Shown one piece after another: positions 18,911-30,771 of a DNA stretch of 64,000 nt; the first letter of the stretch is position 1, and each line of letters opens with the position of its first letter. A program made the position numbers and the translations under genes. The notes under the pieces were generated by a model. That model worked only from the letters and a program-made list of their open reading frames with translations, searched no databases and was not told the DNA's origin. Source of the stretch: Roridomyces roridus (lineage: Eukaryota > Basidiomycota > Agaricomycetes > Agaricales > Mycenaceae); contig JARKIF010000016.1 of NCBI GenBank assembly GCA_029378245.1, forward strand, positions 992,001 through 1,056,000. The letters run 5' to 3'.

Positions 18911-21251
18911 TGGGGTAATAGAAGAGTGGAAGGAGGAAGATGATTGACCAGGCACAGACTCCTATGTGTACTGCAAAAGCCAAGAGATACGAGCAAGGGG
19001 CTGGCAGGAGAAACGATGGTCCGGTGGGCGAATCTAGATCAAGTTGAATGGATTTTGAGGCCATGAGATCCGAAATTTGAAAACAAGGCGTTAGGAAGAA
19101 AAGTGGCGCCGTCGACGGTCGGGGTGGTAAAAAATGCGATTTGGCCCTGGGAGCGACGGTAACAGATTTCAAAGTCCCCAGAGCACGGACTCGTACTCCT
19201 GCTCCGAGGCTGTCCGAGATCGCTCTTTTGCAGGATGCGTTGGTGGAGAAAGCGCGGTGACGCACGTGACCATGATGTGCTCGGGAACAATTTTCAGCAT
19301 TCCGTCCGCCTTATTCTCCGCACCTTCCCGCTTGCTTCTGAACTAGCTTGAATTCTGGGGGACATGGTTTTTTGGCGCCCGTACCTGAGTGCGCAAAGAT
19401 CGCAAAAAGATCGGCAGCCTATTGACACAGTGGCAGCACGGCGCTCATGAGGCCGACTCTGAAGACCATGATCTGCGCGCACCAGTCTCACTGTCTCAGG
19501 ATGGGCTCGGTTTACGGCCGAGTACCGGAAGAAGTAGCGGAGATTGGAGACTCCGAGTCCGGGTGTTGCTATCGACGCTGGCGTTGCTGCATTCTGTCTC
19601 TCATTCTCAGGCTCAGGCTCATGACTTCTGCAGTTAAATTGGTTATCATTGGACTGGCGATCCTTCCCTGCCGGATCTCTGGACGCACTTACAGAATGCC
19701 TGTCTTTCGATTTCTCCGCGCCTAGTTACCCGCCGAAAAGTTCTGGATGATCTCGGCCTCTCACCAACCCGAATCTTCTCGCGTCTGTGTATACGACCGC
19801 CGATTACGGATCCATCTTCGTACGTACCACTACGTATTTCTTTCTGTCCGAGTTTCTCACTTACAAGCGCCGAGTCCAGACGACCATGATATATGAGGAA
19901 CATTCCAAGGTCCAGGCCGTGTTTCAAGCCCTCCATCTCACTAACGACGCGCCCGTTAAAATCCTATCATGATTATCTACATCGACGCGAGGCGAAGTAG
20001 CACCGCAAAGATGATGGATGGTTCATCTTCGTCTCCCGATTCTTTCGACGCTGACCATCGCGTTCTGTTTTTGATTCTGATTTTCTCTCAGCAGGCCAGA
20101 CTAACGGCAATAAGACGCCAACTCCCACACATAGCGCTTCTCCACGCTAGCCATTGCGCCACGACTCCACAATAGCGCTTCTCCGTTGGCATGAATCGGC
20201 GTCTGTTGAATGGCTAACACTGTTGGTGGGCGTGGCGCACTTCTTCTCACTTGATTGTTGACCCAAAAACCTGATGACTCTCCCAGATCATCCCTTTGTT
20301 CTGTGCCGCACTCCAGATTCCCCATGTTTTCTCTCCGAATCTCATTAAACATTCGCCGACACTGCCGTGAATCCTGCTGATTACCATCTTCGCGCCGTGG
20401 AGACGAGCAACGAACAAGTCTGCATAGATCACGTCAGTAACGACGAGCTGCGTATAATATCCTGCATTTTCTACTCGCTGGGGGCGTCGACCCTGGAGTA
20501 AGGCTAACGTACTTCGGATGGCTCAGTCGACGCGGACACGGACAGGCGAGTTGACGTCTTGCTCTTCGTATACTCACAGGAGCTGACTGCCAGCAGGTCT
20601 GTGTGAGTCCCAGCCCACCTCTGGATCCAGCTTCGGCCTGACCTTTCCTCTAGTCACGTCCGTAACCTTCCGGGATGACCAAAATCACCCGAGACCCGCT
20701 CGCGTCTGCCCCAAATGCAACCGGATTGGTGGGCTCTAAATACCTCTTGCTGGACATACATAGTTGACTTGTTATGCAGGATCGGTGACAACCTCTCTCG
20801 CTTTGAAACGATTCCTTTCTCTGCTCGTGGTAAAATCGCAGACGGTGTGGCGTTGCAGAAAGTGCGGGTGGAATACACCTTTGAGTACTGAGTAAGTGCA
20901 CTGCTTGTCTGCTCAGCTACTCAGTGCTATTCGTGGCTGACTTGGGGTGATAGCTGGGAACCAGCTGTGTCTTATTCAATAGGCGCCGGGCGTCCGTCCA
21001 CCTCGCACGAAACGAATCCGATGTACCGCATTGCTGAGAGCTGGTGTCGGCCACCGGATGCAGTGTTTGAGGGTGTCACGGAGGAGCAGCCGGTCCAACT
21101 TGGGGATATACAGAGACAGTAGGGTGCAACTCATGCTTATGATTGATTATGAACACTGAACTGTTTGGTGGGAACTTTGTAAATGGATAATTGTGTATCA
21201 TCGCTGTACTTGTATTTACTACAACTGTGGACTATCACTTTGAATCACAGG
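18911..21251. other. Long intergenic region, no gene supported
   Basis: Open frames on both strands are short and show no family motif. A region near 20125-20185 has an A-box-like string (minus strand GTGGCGCAATGGCTAGCG) without a matching B box. It also has a small direct repeat, ATAGCGCTTCTCC, at about 20134 and 20174. Confidence 0.5.
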
Positions 21252-22474
21252 TTAATCGAAAAACACGCCTCCGTTCACAGATATCTAAACAGAAGGTAAA
21301 CGCACCACCGCGTCGAGTTGAAGAGCAGCCTACCGTTTGGCCTGCAAAGCTCACACTTGAATGAAAATCCACGAAAAGTACTGCGCGTGCTCACCAGTAA
21401 TAAACTGAGATTCCTTGGACGCGATAAAGGCAACTATATTGGCTACGTCTTCCCCGGTACTATCCAAATATCAATACAAGAACAGGGAAGTGTATGAAAC
21501 TCACCCAAGCATCTTGAGTGGCGAGGCTTTTTTACACTTGTTCATGGATCAACTTTCAAAATTTGCAGACGCATAGCATGCTCTTACTAGCTCGTGAAAT
21601 GTGTCGCGGGGGGTACCGGGGGGTGCGACGTCGACCACTGTGAAATCCCGGGTGAGGGCCACTCCAACTGGAATATAGACTACTTACACATCGCGGTATC
21701 GATTGCCCCGGGTGCATAGGCGTTCACCGTGATTCCGTGAGGGCCGAATTCCAAAGCTAACAAGTAGGTGTTGCGGCAATTTAAAGTCAAAGACGAAACG
21801 CACCGGCAGCTTGTGTGAGTCCTCTAACGGCGAACTTTGCAGCAGTGTATGCAGGATTGGTGGGAGAACCTTGTTTCCCGAAAATCGACGAGGCGCCGAT
21901 AATCCTACCTCCATTCCCCTGCTTGATCATCTGCAGTCCAGCGTATTTGTAGCAGAGGAAGACGCCTCGGCCGTTGACGTTCATTATCCGGTCCCATTGA
22001 TCCACCGTCACTGTACGGAAATTTCAACAAACGACACTGTGTTGAATGTAATTCAGACATACGTTCGGGAAACCTCGTATGCGAGAAAATCGCTGCATTG
22101 GCTACCATCTATTCTCATCAGTAGTTTTCCTTGATGTCAGAATCAAGTATGATGGACTCACGACATCGAGTTTCCCATAGACCTGCACGACCCCGTCAAT
22201 CACACCCCGCACAACATCCTCGGAAGACACATCGCCCGGGTACGCGGAACTTTGCCTTCCCAGCTGCGTTTTGATTTCCTGTACCAGGGTCTCGAGTTCA
22301 GCTTCATTCTGAGGGACGTCGTTGACGGCGACGTCGAAGCCATCTGCTGCCAAGCGGAGTGCGATAGCTTTGCCGATCCCGCGAGCTGGGAGAGTTGGGT
22401 AGCTGCCTTATGTGTTGAACTTGAAAGCGTTCGACATACCGGCACCAGGTAACGAGGGCGATTCCTTTCGACAT
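21252..22474 (-). pseudogene. SDR1: acetoin/diacetyl-reductase-like short-chain dehydrogenase with a 1-nt insertion
   Basis: Ten exons: 22474..22440, 22385..22162, 22108..22063, 22010..21804, 21756..21688, 21637..21588, 21536..21505, 21459..21395, 21341..21334 and 21284..21252. The body is a well-kept classical SDR: RGIGKAIALRL, NDVP, MVANAAIF, WDRIMNVNGRGVF, GRIIGASS, the YxxxK pair in AYTAAKFAVRG, GITVNAYAPGAIDT, and the end GQTISVNGGVFFD. Only exon 1 is broken. After MSKGIALVT an extra T (ACC-T-GGTGCC) shifts the frame inside the TGxxxGIG nucleotide-binding motif. Without that base the model would be 244 residues. An intact protein would need another start or the assembly would have to be wrong here. 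It is a tandem paralogue of SDR2. Confidence 0.75.
21334..21341 (-). other. 8-nt micro-exon shared by all four SDR copies
   Basis: GCCAAACG on the minus strand, flanked by GCAG and GTAGGC. It encodes part of G-Q-T. The same 8-nt exon occurs in the paralogues: GACAGACG in SDR2, GACAAACT at 35637-35644 and GTCAAAGT at 54354-54361. Confidence 0.8.
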
Positions 22475-22947
22475 GAAATGGGTGGTGGTGGTGCTTGATA
22501 ACGACAGGGAAAGGATGTGAGAAGCTTGATGCTGGTGATTTATTCAGTGACACGGCGGTGTTGCGGTGGACACGCCGTGTTGCGTCTTGTGACACGCCGT
22601 GTTGACGTTTCCCAGTGTTACAAGTTCAAGTAGACCGGAATTCGGTCAGGCCTTCTTGTTGTATTACAGCCTACCGACACGGATAAGGAACATTTGTTTC
22701 CTCCGCGTCTTTCTCACCAATGACGAGTTGAATTCTTCCAAACGAAAAAGGAGGCTGTGTCAATAACGCACCAACTGAACAATGTCTGAACTTACCCAGT
22801 TCACCTAGAGGCGTCACGGCTTTGAGCTCAAGTTCGTGGCAGGGAGATCTGAGAAGTGGCAGCGATGAGGAATGTTGGCGAATGAGATATATCACTAAAT
22901 AAACGGGGCTCCGCCCCGGTGAATCCACAGTCACCGAAAAACTGGCA
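22475..22947. other. Spacer between the tandem SDR copies
   Basis: About 470 bp, no gene. It holds the SDR1 upstream region and the end of SDR2. Confidence 0.5.
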
Positions 22948-24169
22948 CTAGTCGAAAAATATGCCCCCGTTAACGGAAATCTAAAATGGTCGGTTAAACA
23001 AGACCATTGGTTGACTTGAATCCGCAACATACCGTCTGTCCTATAAGCAAAACGTAGTTTTAGGTTCAAATTCACAGTTTGCACTCACCAGTGATAAACT
23101 GAGATTCCTTGGATGCGAGAAAGGCAACCATGTTCGCGATATCTTCTGGAGTGCTTTTCGGAAGACCTTCAATCGACGTCAACCACGAGTTGATAGAACG
23201 TACCCGAGTCGTCCCAAAGGCGATGCATCTTCTCGAGCTTGATTCATTCAGTACGAGCCCACCGAAGAAGGTAAGTACTTAAGTATTCACAGTCGACGCC
23301 CACGCCTCTCGGGGCGTACCATCTGGCACAAGATGCGCCACTACGGAAGGGGTCGGCGTCTTGCTTTTGTTTAGTCCTTCTCAGTACTGACGCAAAGTCG
23401 TATCGACTGCCCCCGGGCATACGCATTGACGGTGATTCCATGCGCCGAATTCATGGGCTGCCAAAAAAGAACAGAATGAAGTTTTCAAGAGACGCTTCGC
23501 TGAGAACGCACCGGCAGCTTGAGTCAGTCCACGAACGGCAAATTTCGAAGCCGTGTAGGCTGGGTTGAAGGCCCTGTTTCCCAAGTACCGAAGAAGCTCC
23601 AATAATACGACCACCGCTACCCTGCTTGACCATCTGCATTCCGGCGTAGTTGTAGCACAGAAAGACTCCTCGGGCGTTGACGTTCATGATGAAGTCCCAG
23701 TCGTTGCTCGTCACTGCGAACGTAAGAAAGAAGGTTTCGTCTATAACTGAATACACGCACTTTGAGGGAAGGGAGTGTATTTCGAGATGCCTGCATTTGC
23801 GACCTATCTGCGGGGTATACTGTGTTGGGCTTATGAGACAAAGTACCTGGTGGTTACTCACGACGTCAAGGTGCCCATAGAGCTCGACGACCTCTTCAAC
23901 CATGGTCCGGACAGCATCCTCCGAAGAAACATCGCCTGGGTGCGCCGAGCTTGTTCTTCCGTACTGGCATTTGATTTCCTCCACCAGCTCGTCAAGTCGC
24001 CGCGCATTTTGTTGGACGTCATTTACAGCGACGTCAAAGCCTTCCGATGCTAGGCGCAGGGCGATAGCTTTCCCAATGCCGCGGGCTGACAGAAGTCAAC
24101 TGGGATGATGCTTGAGAATTCGAAGCCGAACGTACCAGCTCAAGTGACGAGGGCGGTTCCTTTCGACAT
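22948..24169 (-). pseudogene. SDR2: decayed tandem copy of the short-chain dehydrogenase
   Basis: Same gene structure as SDR1, with recognisable pieces RGIGKAIALRL, VANAGISKYTPF, WDFIMNVNARGVF, GRIIGASS, AYTASKFAVRGL, PEDIANMVAFLASKES and ISVNGGIFFD. It has at least four lesions. Codon 10 is TGA (24140-24142) where the family has Gly of TGxxxGIG. A frameshift lies between GKQG and NPAYTASK near 23570. At least two indels fall in the exon that should read EFGAHGITVNAYAPG (about 23400-23470). It is a clear pseudogene. Confidence 0.85.
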
Positions 24170-24505
24170 GGTACAAGGGAATCGTCTCGACCGTCATTTT
24201 ATACATGTTCAGGGCAGGCGCCTTGGCTAGATTTCGCTGTTCTCGGCGGTGTTGTCTCGGTGTCGTCGGTTTCAATGGAAACAGTGCGATTATCAGTTAT
24301 GTGTGGGGTCTGAGGCAGGGGATAGAATAGATAGGATAGAGTGGATGCGGGCATGCCACATTCGCGATTTAGCTTCGAACAGTGAGTTTGATGCATGATT
24401 TGTTTGGCATTGTCGATTTGTCGCTTGAACTTGACCTCCATGCCATCGAACTGAGCATTGTACCACCTGCTCGTCCTAACACTTGGTGTTCACTCCTGCG
24501 CAATC
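24170..24505. promoter_or_regulatory. Divergent promoter region between SDR2 and the chromodomain gene
   Basis: A 336-bp gap between two divergent starts. TATAAAA on the minus strand at 24197-24203 lies 28 bp before the SDR2 start. No TATA is evident for the plus-strand gene. Confidence 0.4.
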
Positions 24506-27500
24506 ATGGCGATTTCTTCCGACTTCTCGGACCAGTTTTCACCTCGCGAAGACGACGACGAGACTCTCTGGGAGGCCACGGCCATTCTCAAGGAGAAGCC
24601 CAACAAATACTACGTTGAATGGGCTGGGTTGGACCCAAATGGAAAGCCGTGGCCGCCCAGCTGGGTTCCCAAGCGCGACTGCACGACTGATCTCGTGCAT
24701 GCCTTCAAGGCACGACAGAAGAAGGAAAAAGGGCGAAAAGGTGCGTGCCTTGGGTCTCGTATCCTATTCCAAACCTCAATGCGCTTCAGGGAGCAAGAAA
24801 CAGAGCAAGAGTCGTAATTCGACGGTTTCGAGATCGTCAGAGACCTCCAAAGCCTCCACTTCCGCTGGCCCGTCTGGACGCACTGTACGCCCCAAATCTG
24901 TTGAGCCGGAGCAAGAGTCCATCTCTCGCACTCCCGTCAACCCCAAGAAGCGCCGCCTTTCGAAACCCGTGATTTCCCCTTCCGCGTCGGAGCTGGACGA
25001 TGACCCCCCTCCTTCACCCCCACGCCCATCCAAAAAGCGAAAGCACAACCCACCTGAGCTCATTCCAGAGCCTGCGCCCCGGAAGCGTGCTCAAATCTCA
25101 CCCGACTCTGACTCTGACGCTTCTACGGCCGTAGCCCCGAAGCAGAACCGCAGCGCAAAATCCGCTGCCGCTTCCCCCAGGCGAAAACCTACATCTACCC
25201 TCCAAGCTCACCTCGACAAGCTCGAGGATGATCTTTTCCTACCGACCAACTCTCAGCAGGATGACATCGACTACTACGACCTCATCCCCAGCTTCGACCT
25301 CAACGGTCAAGAGGCAGACCCCTTCGATAAACAGGCAATTCCCTCCGCTCAGCCGAAGGGGAAAGGGAAAGCTCGGAGTCGCACTCCTCCAGCGCCGAAA
25401 CGCGCCAGCAAACCTTCACCGGTCAAGAAAACCGTCATGGTCGAGATCCCTTCCCCAAAGGTCCATCACAGATCCGACCCCGTGTCCTATCCCCAAACAC
25501 AAATGTCTTCCGTCCTCTCTCCCCGCGCCCAAAATATGCTGAACGAATTCGATGCGGACATGCCCCAGTCGCCATCTCAGCGGCCGGACAGTCACAAGAC
25601 GAAATCGCAGCCGCTGTTTTTCGGGGGAGTTCGGAGGAGCCCAACTCTTACCCTCCACCTCCCGAGATGCACGAGGACCCTCCTGTGATCACCCGAGCCC
25701 GGTCTACATCTTCCGGCGCGCTACGTCTCCCCATGTCACCCACGGGCTCCGTCCTCGACTTTTCGATCGAGCCTCGGTATGATTCGTACCGCGACGGGGA
25801 GGTGCCCGAGACCCAAGAGACGGATGCGGACGCCGAGGGAGACCCAGAATCAGAGCCAGAGCCTCAAAGCCCGAGGAAGGACTCGTTTGCGTGGAAGATG
25901 AAGCGCAAGGGGAGCTCGAATGGGAGCGCGAAGGCTGCGTCTCCCGCCAAGTCCTTCCGGGCGAGTCCCAGTCCCAGCCCTTCTGCTGCTGCGCGGCTGT
26001 CTTCGGCGGGCAAGCATAAGCAAAAACAGAAATCGCTGGGTCCGATCCCCGAGATGACGACTGCGCAGTTCAAGAAACTGATCAGTCTCAAACGGAGTAC
26101 AGAGGTCAAAGGCAAAGGCACGGCGGAGGGAGACGCTGGCGCGGAGGCGGACGTGGAGGACGTAGAGGATCTGACGAGCAGCATCGAGCAATTTAGCTCG
26201 CCTATTAAGGGCAAGGGCAAAGGGAAGCAGCAGCCGCGGCGGAGTGTGCCTCGAAATGGGGACGAGGGTGATGACGAGGAGGAGCTTGAGCCAGCGCATG
26301 CGCGGGTGCTTGTGGATTTGCATGAGCGCGGGGCTGCTATGGCGGAAGCTGCGCGGGCAGAGCAACGGGCGCTGAAGGCGCAGTATGACGGCGCAGGCAA
26401 GGTCAAGGCCCGCTCGCTCAGCCAGATCATCGAGCAGACGCAGCAGCAGCAACAGCAGCAGCAGGAACAGAGCGCGATTGACGAAGCGGGCGCTGCGAGC
26501 ATCACGATGAGCACCACGGACTCGAGTATTCATCTTTCGACCGAGTTGGAGAAGAACGAGGTTTTGACTATCGACCCGCGGCATTTGCGGCTTGAAGAGG
26601 AGGAGAGCACGCAGGATGTCATGGCGGGCCACGCGGAGGCCATCCAGAGACGCAGATTGGCGCCAGCTGAGGGGGAGGAGGAGAGTCAGATTGTCGGTGA
26701 TCACCCTGGGCTGGAACATAGTGGGTTTGGGCAAGCCGCAGGATACCTCTTTGGATGACGTCCAGATGCCTGCTCCAGACGACAATCCGGACGAAGAAGG
26801 CGAACTTGACCGTTCAGGGGCGGACGAGCCGGTCGACAAGGCTGCCGAAGCATCTGATCGAGAGACGGAGCCAGAGGTTTATCCTGATCCCGAGATGTCT
26901 GCGTGGAATGCGGAGCGGTCGCAGATTTTGGAGGATTCCTTTGGTGAACTGGATGATGATATGGATGCGATGTTGGTTCGTTGCGCTACTCTTTTCTCTA
27001 CTTATTCTCTTTCTAAAAGAGCTACCAGATGTACCCGCCTGAAGAGTTGGTGGCACAGGCGCCTGTTGTCGTCAATGGAGACGATGGGAAAGCCAGGTCG
27101 AGGTCGGGTTCCAGAAAGCTTGCCGACGCTGACGATGCGGATATCGTGCTTCCGCCCACTGCGTCCACTAACAACGGTAGTCAAGACCCAATTCGCATCC
27201 CTGCTTCGGTCCAGACGGTTGGCGTTGTACGTCTTTCTTCTCTCTCAAGTGTTAATACGAGACTTATTGTGCGCAGGAGGTTGATCCAAAACATCTGGAT
27301 GCGGCGATGGCGTTGCTGAACGAAAAGTCGAATGAGATCCACCTTTTGACAGAGAGCCTTCACGAAGAGCAACGGGCAGCTGAAGCCGCGAGGGCGAGGA
27401 ATCTCGTCCTTGAGGAACGCTTACGGGTGATGGAGTTTGAGCAGTCGCAAGCGCTGTCGCAGTCTCAATCCCAGGATAGCGCCAATGCGGACCTCGCCAA

Positions 27501-28525
27501 CCGTTTGAAGCTCATCGAAGAACTTTTGGCCACTGAGCAAACCGCTTTGGCTACTGCACTGCAAGCCAAGGCTACTGCCGAAACCGAGCGGGACGCGACA
27601 TCTCAATCCCAGGATAGTGCCAACGCGAACCTCGCAAATCGTTTGAAGCTTGCCGAAGAACTTTTGGCCACCGAGCAAACCGCGTTGGCTGCCGCACTTC
27701 AAGCCATGGCTACTGCTGAAAACGAGCGGGACGCGGCACGGAGGGAGAAGACGGCCGCTGAGGAGCAGGTAGAGCTGTTCCGGGATCTATATGGGAAGGC
27801 GTCGGCGTTCGCGGATGAGAAGACTGCGTTGAACAAGGAGCTGGAGAAGCGGGTCAATATTGCGGAGACTCAGACGCGCGAGGGCATCTCTACGATCCGG
27901 GCTACATTCGCGCTCCGTGAGCAGGCGCTCAAGTCGCAGGCCGAGCAGTGGCGGAACCAGTCTAATCTGCTGCGAGAGCAGATTGTCAACTCCAACCAGC
28001 CGGAGATCAACCGACGCGCTGCGGAGTATCCGGAGGTGCTGCAGGGATACGAGCAGCTTCGGGAACAGCTTCAATACGTTGACCAGCAGAAAGCGATGTT
28101 GGTGCACGAGAAGCAGCTCCTTTTTGGGGAGAAGCAAGTGGTCACGGCCAAGTACGCCAAATTGGTCGATGACAACGAGAGGCTTACGGAGCAAGTCGAC
28201 ACTGCCAACGAAGATGTCCTCGTGAAGCAGGAGGAATGTTATCGGCTGGAGCAGCAGGTGGCTGCGCTGGCTGAGGAGATCGCTGCGCTTAAATCGGAGA
28301 AGTTGGTCGTGGATGGGGAGTATCAGGTTTTGCGATGTGGATGGCGGGCTGAGGCTACTAACACGCCGTGCCCTGCCTTGTGTCGGACACGGGAGGTCAG
28401 TTTCGCTGTATCTTTCCGCCTGTCAGTGGCTAATTCTGCCCCAGGATCTTAATCTTCATGCTGCGATGCATGTTACTGGGGCTCTGTCGGATATTGTCCT
28501 CGATGGAAATGTAAACAGTATCTAG
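24506..28525 (+). CDS. Chromodomain, coiled-coil and C2H2-like zinc-finger protein
   Basis: Large probable chromatin protein, 1243 residues by my model. Exons: 24506..24740, 24790..25628, 25667..26692, 26742..26975, 27029..27226, 27277..28395 and 28445..28525. Residues ~20-68 form a chromodomain (LWEATAILKEKPNKYYVEWAG, then WPPSWVPKRDC), which in other proteins reads methyl-lysine on histones. Residues ~80-750 are low-complexity, basic and acidic, with SP/TP sites, KRRRL/KKRK-like nuclear signals and a polyQ run near 26440. Residues ~840-1190 are a long coiled coil, including a 46-residue tandem repeat. The end has a C2H2-like finger: RCGW...CPALC...LNLHAAMH. The second intron (38 nt) is short, and a frameshift there is the alternative. 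I know no named protein with this order of domains. Confidence 0.75.
27463..27738 (+). repeat. Tandem 138-bp repeat inside the coiled coil
   Basis: Two copies, 27463-27600 and 27601-27738, both starting TCTCAATCCCAGGATAG. They encode 46 residues each, with the shared core EELLATEQTALA. The length is a multiple of three, so the coiled coil is lengthened in frame. About a dozen substitutions separate the copies. Confidence 0.85.
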
Positions 28526-28657
28526 TCTGTTGTTGTACTATCAGGAGATTGGAAGAAATTTTGTAGCTGCGGTCGCGTATTTGTCATGCCGTCATCACGC
28601 GTCCTTGTCTTTCTTCTTCCACGCCCTCAACTCGCCCTGAAGCGTATAGCCCACGAC

Positions 28658-29464
28658 ATGCGGCAATCCATCTTTCTCTTCCTCCTGGCCTTGTTTACGT
28701 GGAACCAACTCGTGTTTGCCTCCCTCTTCCCAACCTACCCTGTTGCCTCGACGAAATGCACAGCCGGACAACCTATTCGTGTGAAATGGATTGATACACG
28801 CGATAAACCGCATCTTCGCGAAATGGGGTCTCTCAGCATCTACCTGTGTACGGCGGACGGGGTGAGTTCTCACTCGCGTTTTTGAAGGCTGAAGCCAACT
28901 CATCTCATCTCGTACTAGGAGCCTACCACACGTCTCGCTGAACGCGTTTCTCCTATGCGACGCGAGCACACTGTCTACATACCTGGGAATATCACTACCG
29001 GAGTCTAGTGAGTCTCGCCAATACATTTCGCGCGCCTCATCTCATCAAATCGCGTCTTTTCTCTGTCTTTCAGCTCAATATCATTCAACTCGACCTACCC
29101 ACCCAAGACATTCTGGACGCACAACTTTGCCATCGAACAACCCGTCACGGATTCCACGATGCCCTACGCGCCTGCAGCCGAGCCCGAGGCGGGTGTTACT
29201 TCGAATGGGAATGGGAATGGGCCGCTCCTCACAATCGTTTTGCCGACTACGACTATCGTCTCCCAGCTTGGCCCCACGTCGGAGCTGCCTCCGCCTGCCA
29301 CAACGATTACGGCGGACGACGCGAGTCCTGCTGCGGGCGGCGAGGCGGGCCAGGGTCTGAACCGTGAATCTTCGCCTAATGGCGGGAGGAAGCGTAGGGC
29401 GTCGAGGGTTCGTTTGGTGTTCGTTGTATGGCCGGCGCTCGTGGGTCTCTCGTTGGCGTTATGA
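28658..29464 (+). CDS. GPI-anchored Kre9/Knh1-like secreted protein
   Basis: Three exons, 28658..28861, 28919..29007 and 29074..29464; 227 residues. The ATG at 28658 gives MRQSIFLFLLALFTWNQLVFA, a signal peptide. The mature start FPTYPVASTKCTAGQPIRVKW is the hallmark of the fungal Ser/Thr-rich GPI-anchored family with a Kre9/Knh1-like Ig-type domain. The tail is Ser/Thr/Pro-rich and ends in a basic stretch plus a hydrophobic segment (VRLVFVVWPALVGLSLAL), as for GPI attachment. It is likely displayed on the cell surface, with a possible role in wall glucan assembly by homology only. Confidence 0.8.
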
Positions 29465-29620
29465 TTTCTTTTTTCCTCTTACTTGATCGCCCATTGTACA
29501 CTATACGCACTGTCCTTTTTATCGTCGCAGCCTATCCTTGTATCACTACTATTCCATGTTGTACACCTACTAGATTTAGAAAATTGCTGGAAATATTGCC
29601 GAATACTAGCCAGCGAGGAT

Positions 29621-30740
29621 CTACCGGAAGTACTGCACCACAACGGTGTCCCTCGAAGCAAAGGTCACCGCCCCCGAATACGGCGTTATATGCGGGGAAC
29701 TACGGTCGTCCGGGTCTGGCTCGAGTTGGATGTCCCGCAGCTCGCCCGGCGAGGCACCCGTGGGCGGCACTACAAACCCGCCACGCGAGGTCTTGACCAT
29801 GCAAAGCATATGCCCCGAGTACGCGATTTCGTGAAACACGGTCTCTATCGAGTCGGGGGTTCGCACCCTGGGACGTCACTCGCGCAATGACAATTGGGTA
29901 CCGTGGCGCGAGAATGTGAGCCCGCAAAGAAGGTTCGGAGATTTGGTCCGATTCAGAAACCAGTCGGGGTCGGGCGAGCGAGGGAAGCGCGACTTGGAGG
30001 CGTACACCCATATTCGGTAGGTCCCTCGAGAGAGTGGGCTCTCGTGCACCGCCAGCTTGTCCTCGCGCACAATGCCGTCTCCTTGCTGCTGCCGGAGACT
30101 GGTGCTAGGACCTGGGAGCGGATGGGTGAGGAGCGGGGGGATGGCTTTAACCAGGACGTAGGCCTGGTCGGTGATGGGTTTCAGGTGCGTGCGTAGAGTA
30201 GAGTTGTCGATGATACGGATTTCATTAAAATCCTTGTTTCTGTCGACGAGTAATATGGTGCCGTCCTCGGTGAGCGTCAAAGAGAATCGGGCATCCTGGT
30301 GTATCGTTCAAGCCCGCGTGAATGACGTTTAAGAATGTAACTCGCCTCGGGCGGATCGAGGAGCTCGGTCCAGGATTGAGACCTCCAGTCGAGTAAGACC
30401 CATCGGTTCCTCATGTGAGTCATGGCCACGGCACAGTATGACGGTCGGTTCGTCATAGCTTCCCGCGTCCATGAAGGCTGGTTTCCCTTTTGGACGGCGG
30501 TGACCCGATCTCTTTTTCGGGGATCTTGGGCCTTCCAAGTTTCCAAACCTCGTTCTTGCTGCAACGGTCTTTGCCACCGAACTTCTTCCTGCGAACATTC
30601 ACCCGTTCCTGCAATTCTATCCCGGAATACCTACCGGGAATATGGCGGCTCCACCAGATCCTTGATGAAGAAGAGCTCTCAATGTCCGACCAGGTCGCTG
30701 TCCTCCACAGGCACCGCACCTGGCCGTACATCATATTATA
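29621..30740 (-). pseudogene. Degenerate F-box-type protein gene, 5' end missing
   Basis: Fragments of one protein are spread over several frames. They include CAVAMTHMRNRWVLLDWRSQ, LTEDGTILLVDRN, TYRIWVYASKSRFPRSP and the C-terminal FASRDTVVVQYFR, typical of the large mushroom F-box families. The first two join well across an intron with a GC donor (GAG|GCGAGT at about 30345). After GTQLSLRE the frame stops and the C-terminal part continues in another frame without a good intron. No F-box start is found, because the P450 start codon lies only about 30 bp beyond. It is probably a truncated pseudogene. Confidence 0.45.
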
Positions 30741-30771
30741 ACCCCCGAACGGGTGTCATGCCATACACAAC

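Noticed and set aside
20125..20190. Possible tRNA gene (A-box-like GTGGCGCAATGGCTAGCG on the minus strand)
   Set aside because: No B box or T-arm follows at the right distance and no cloverleaf can be drawn.
25850..26839. Long minus-strand frame (329 codons) opposite the chromodomain gene
   Set aside because: Mirror of a GC-rich coding exon. Composition is Leu/Arg/Ser-rich without a motif, while the plus-strand reading fits one protein.
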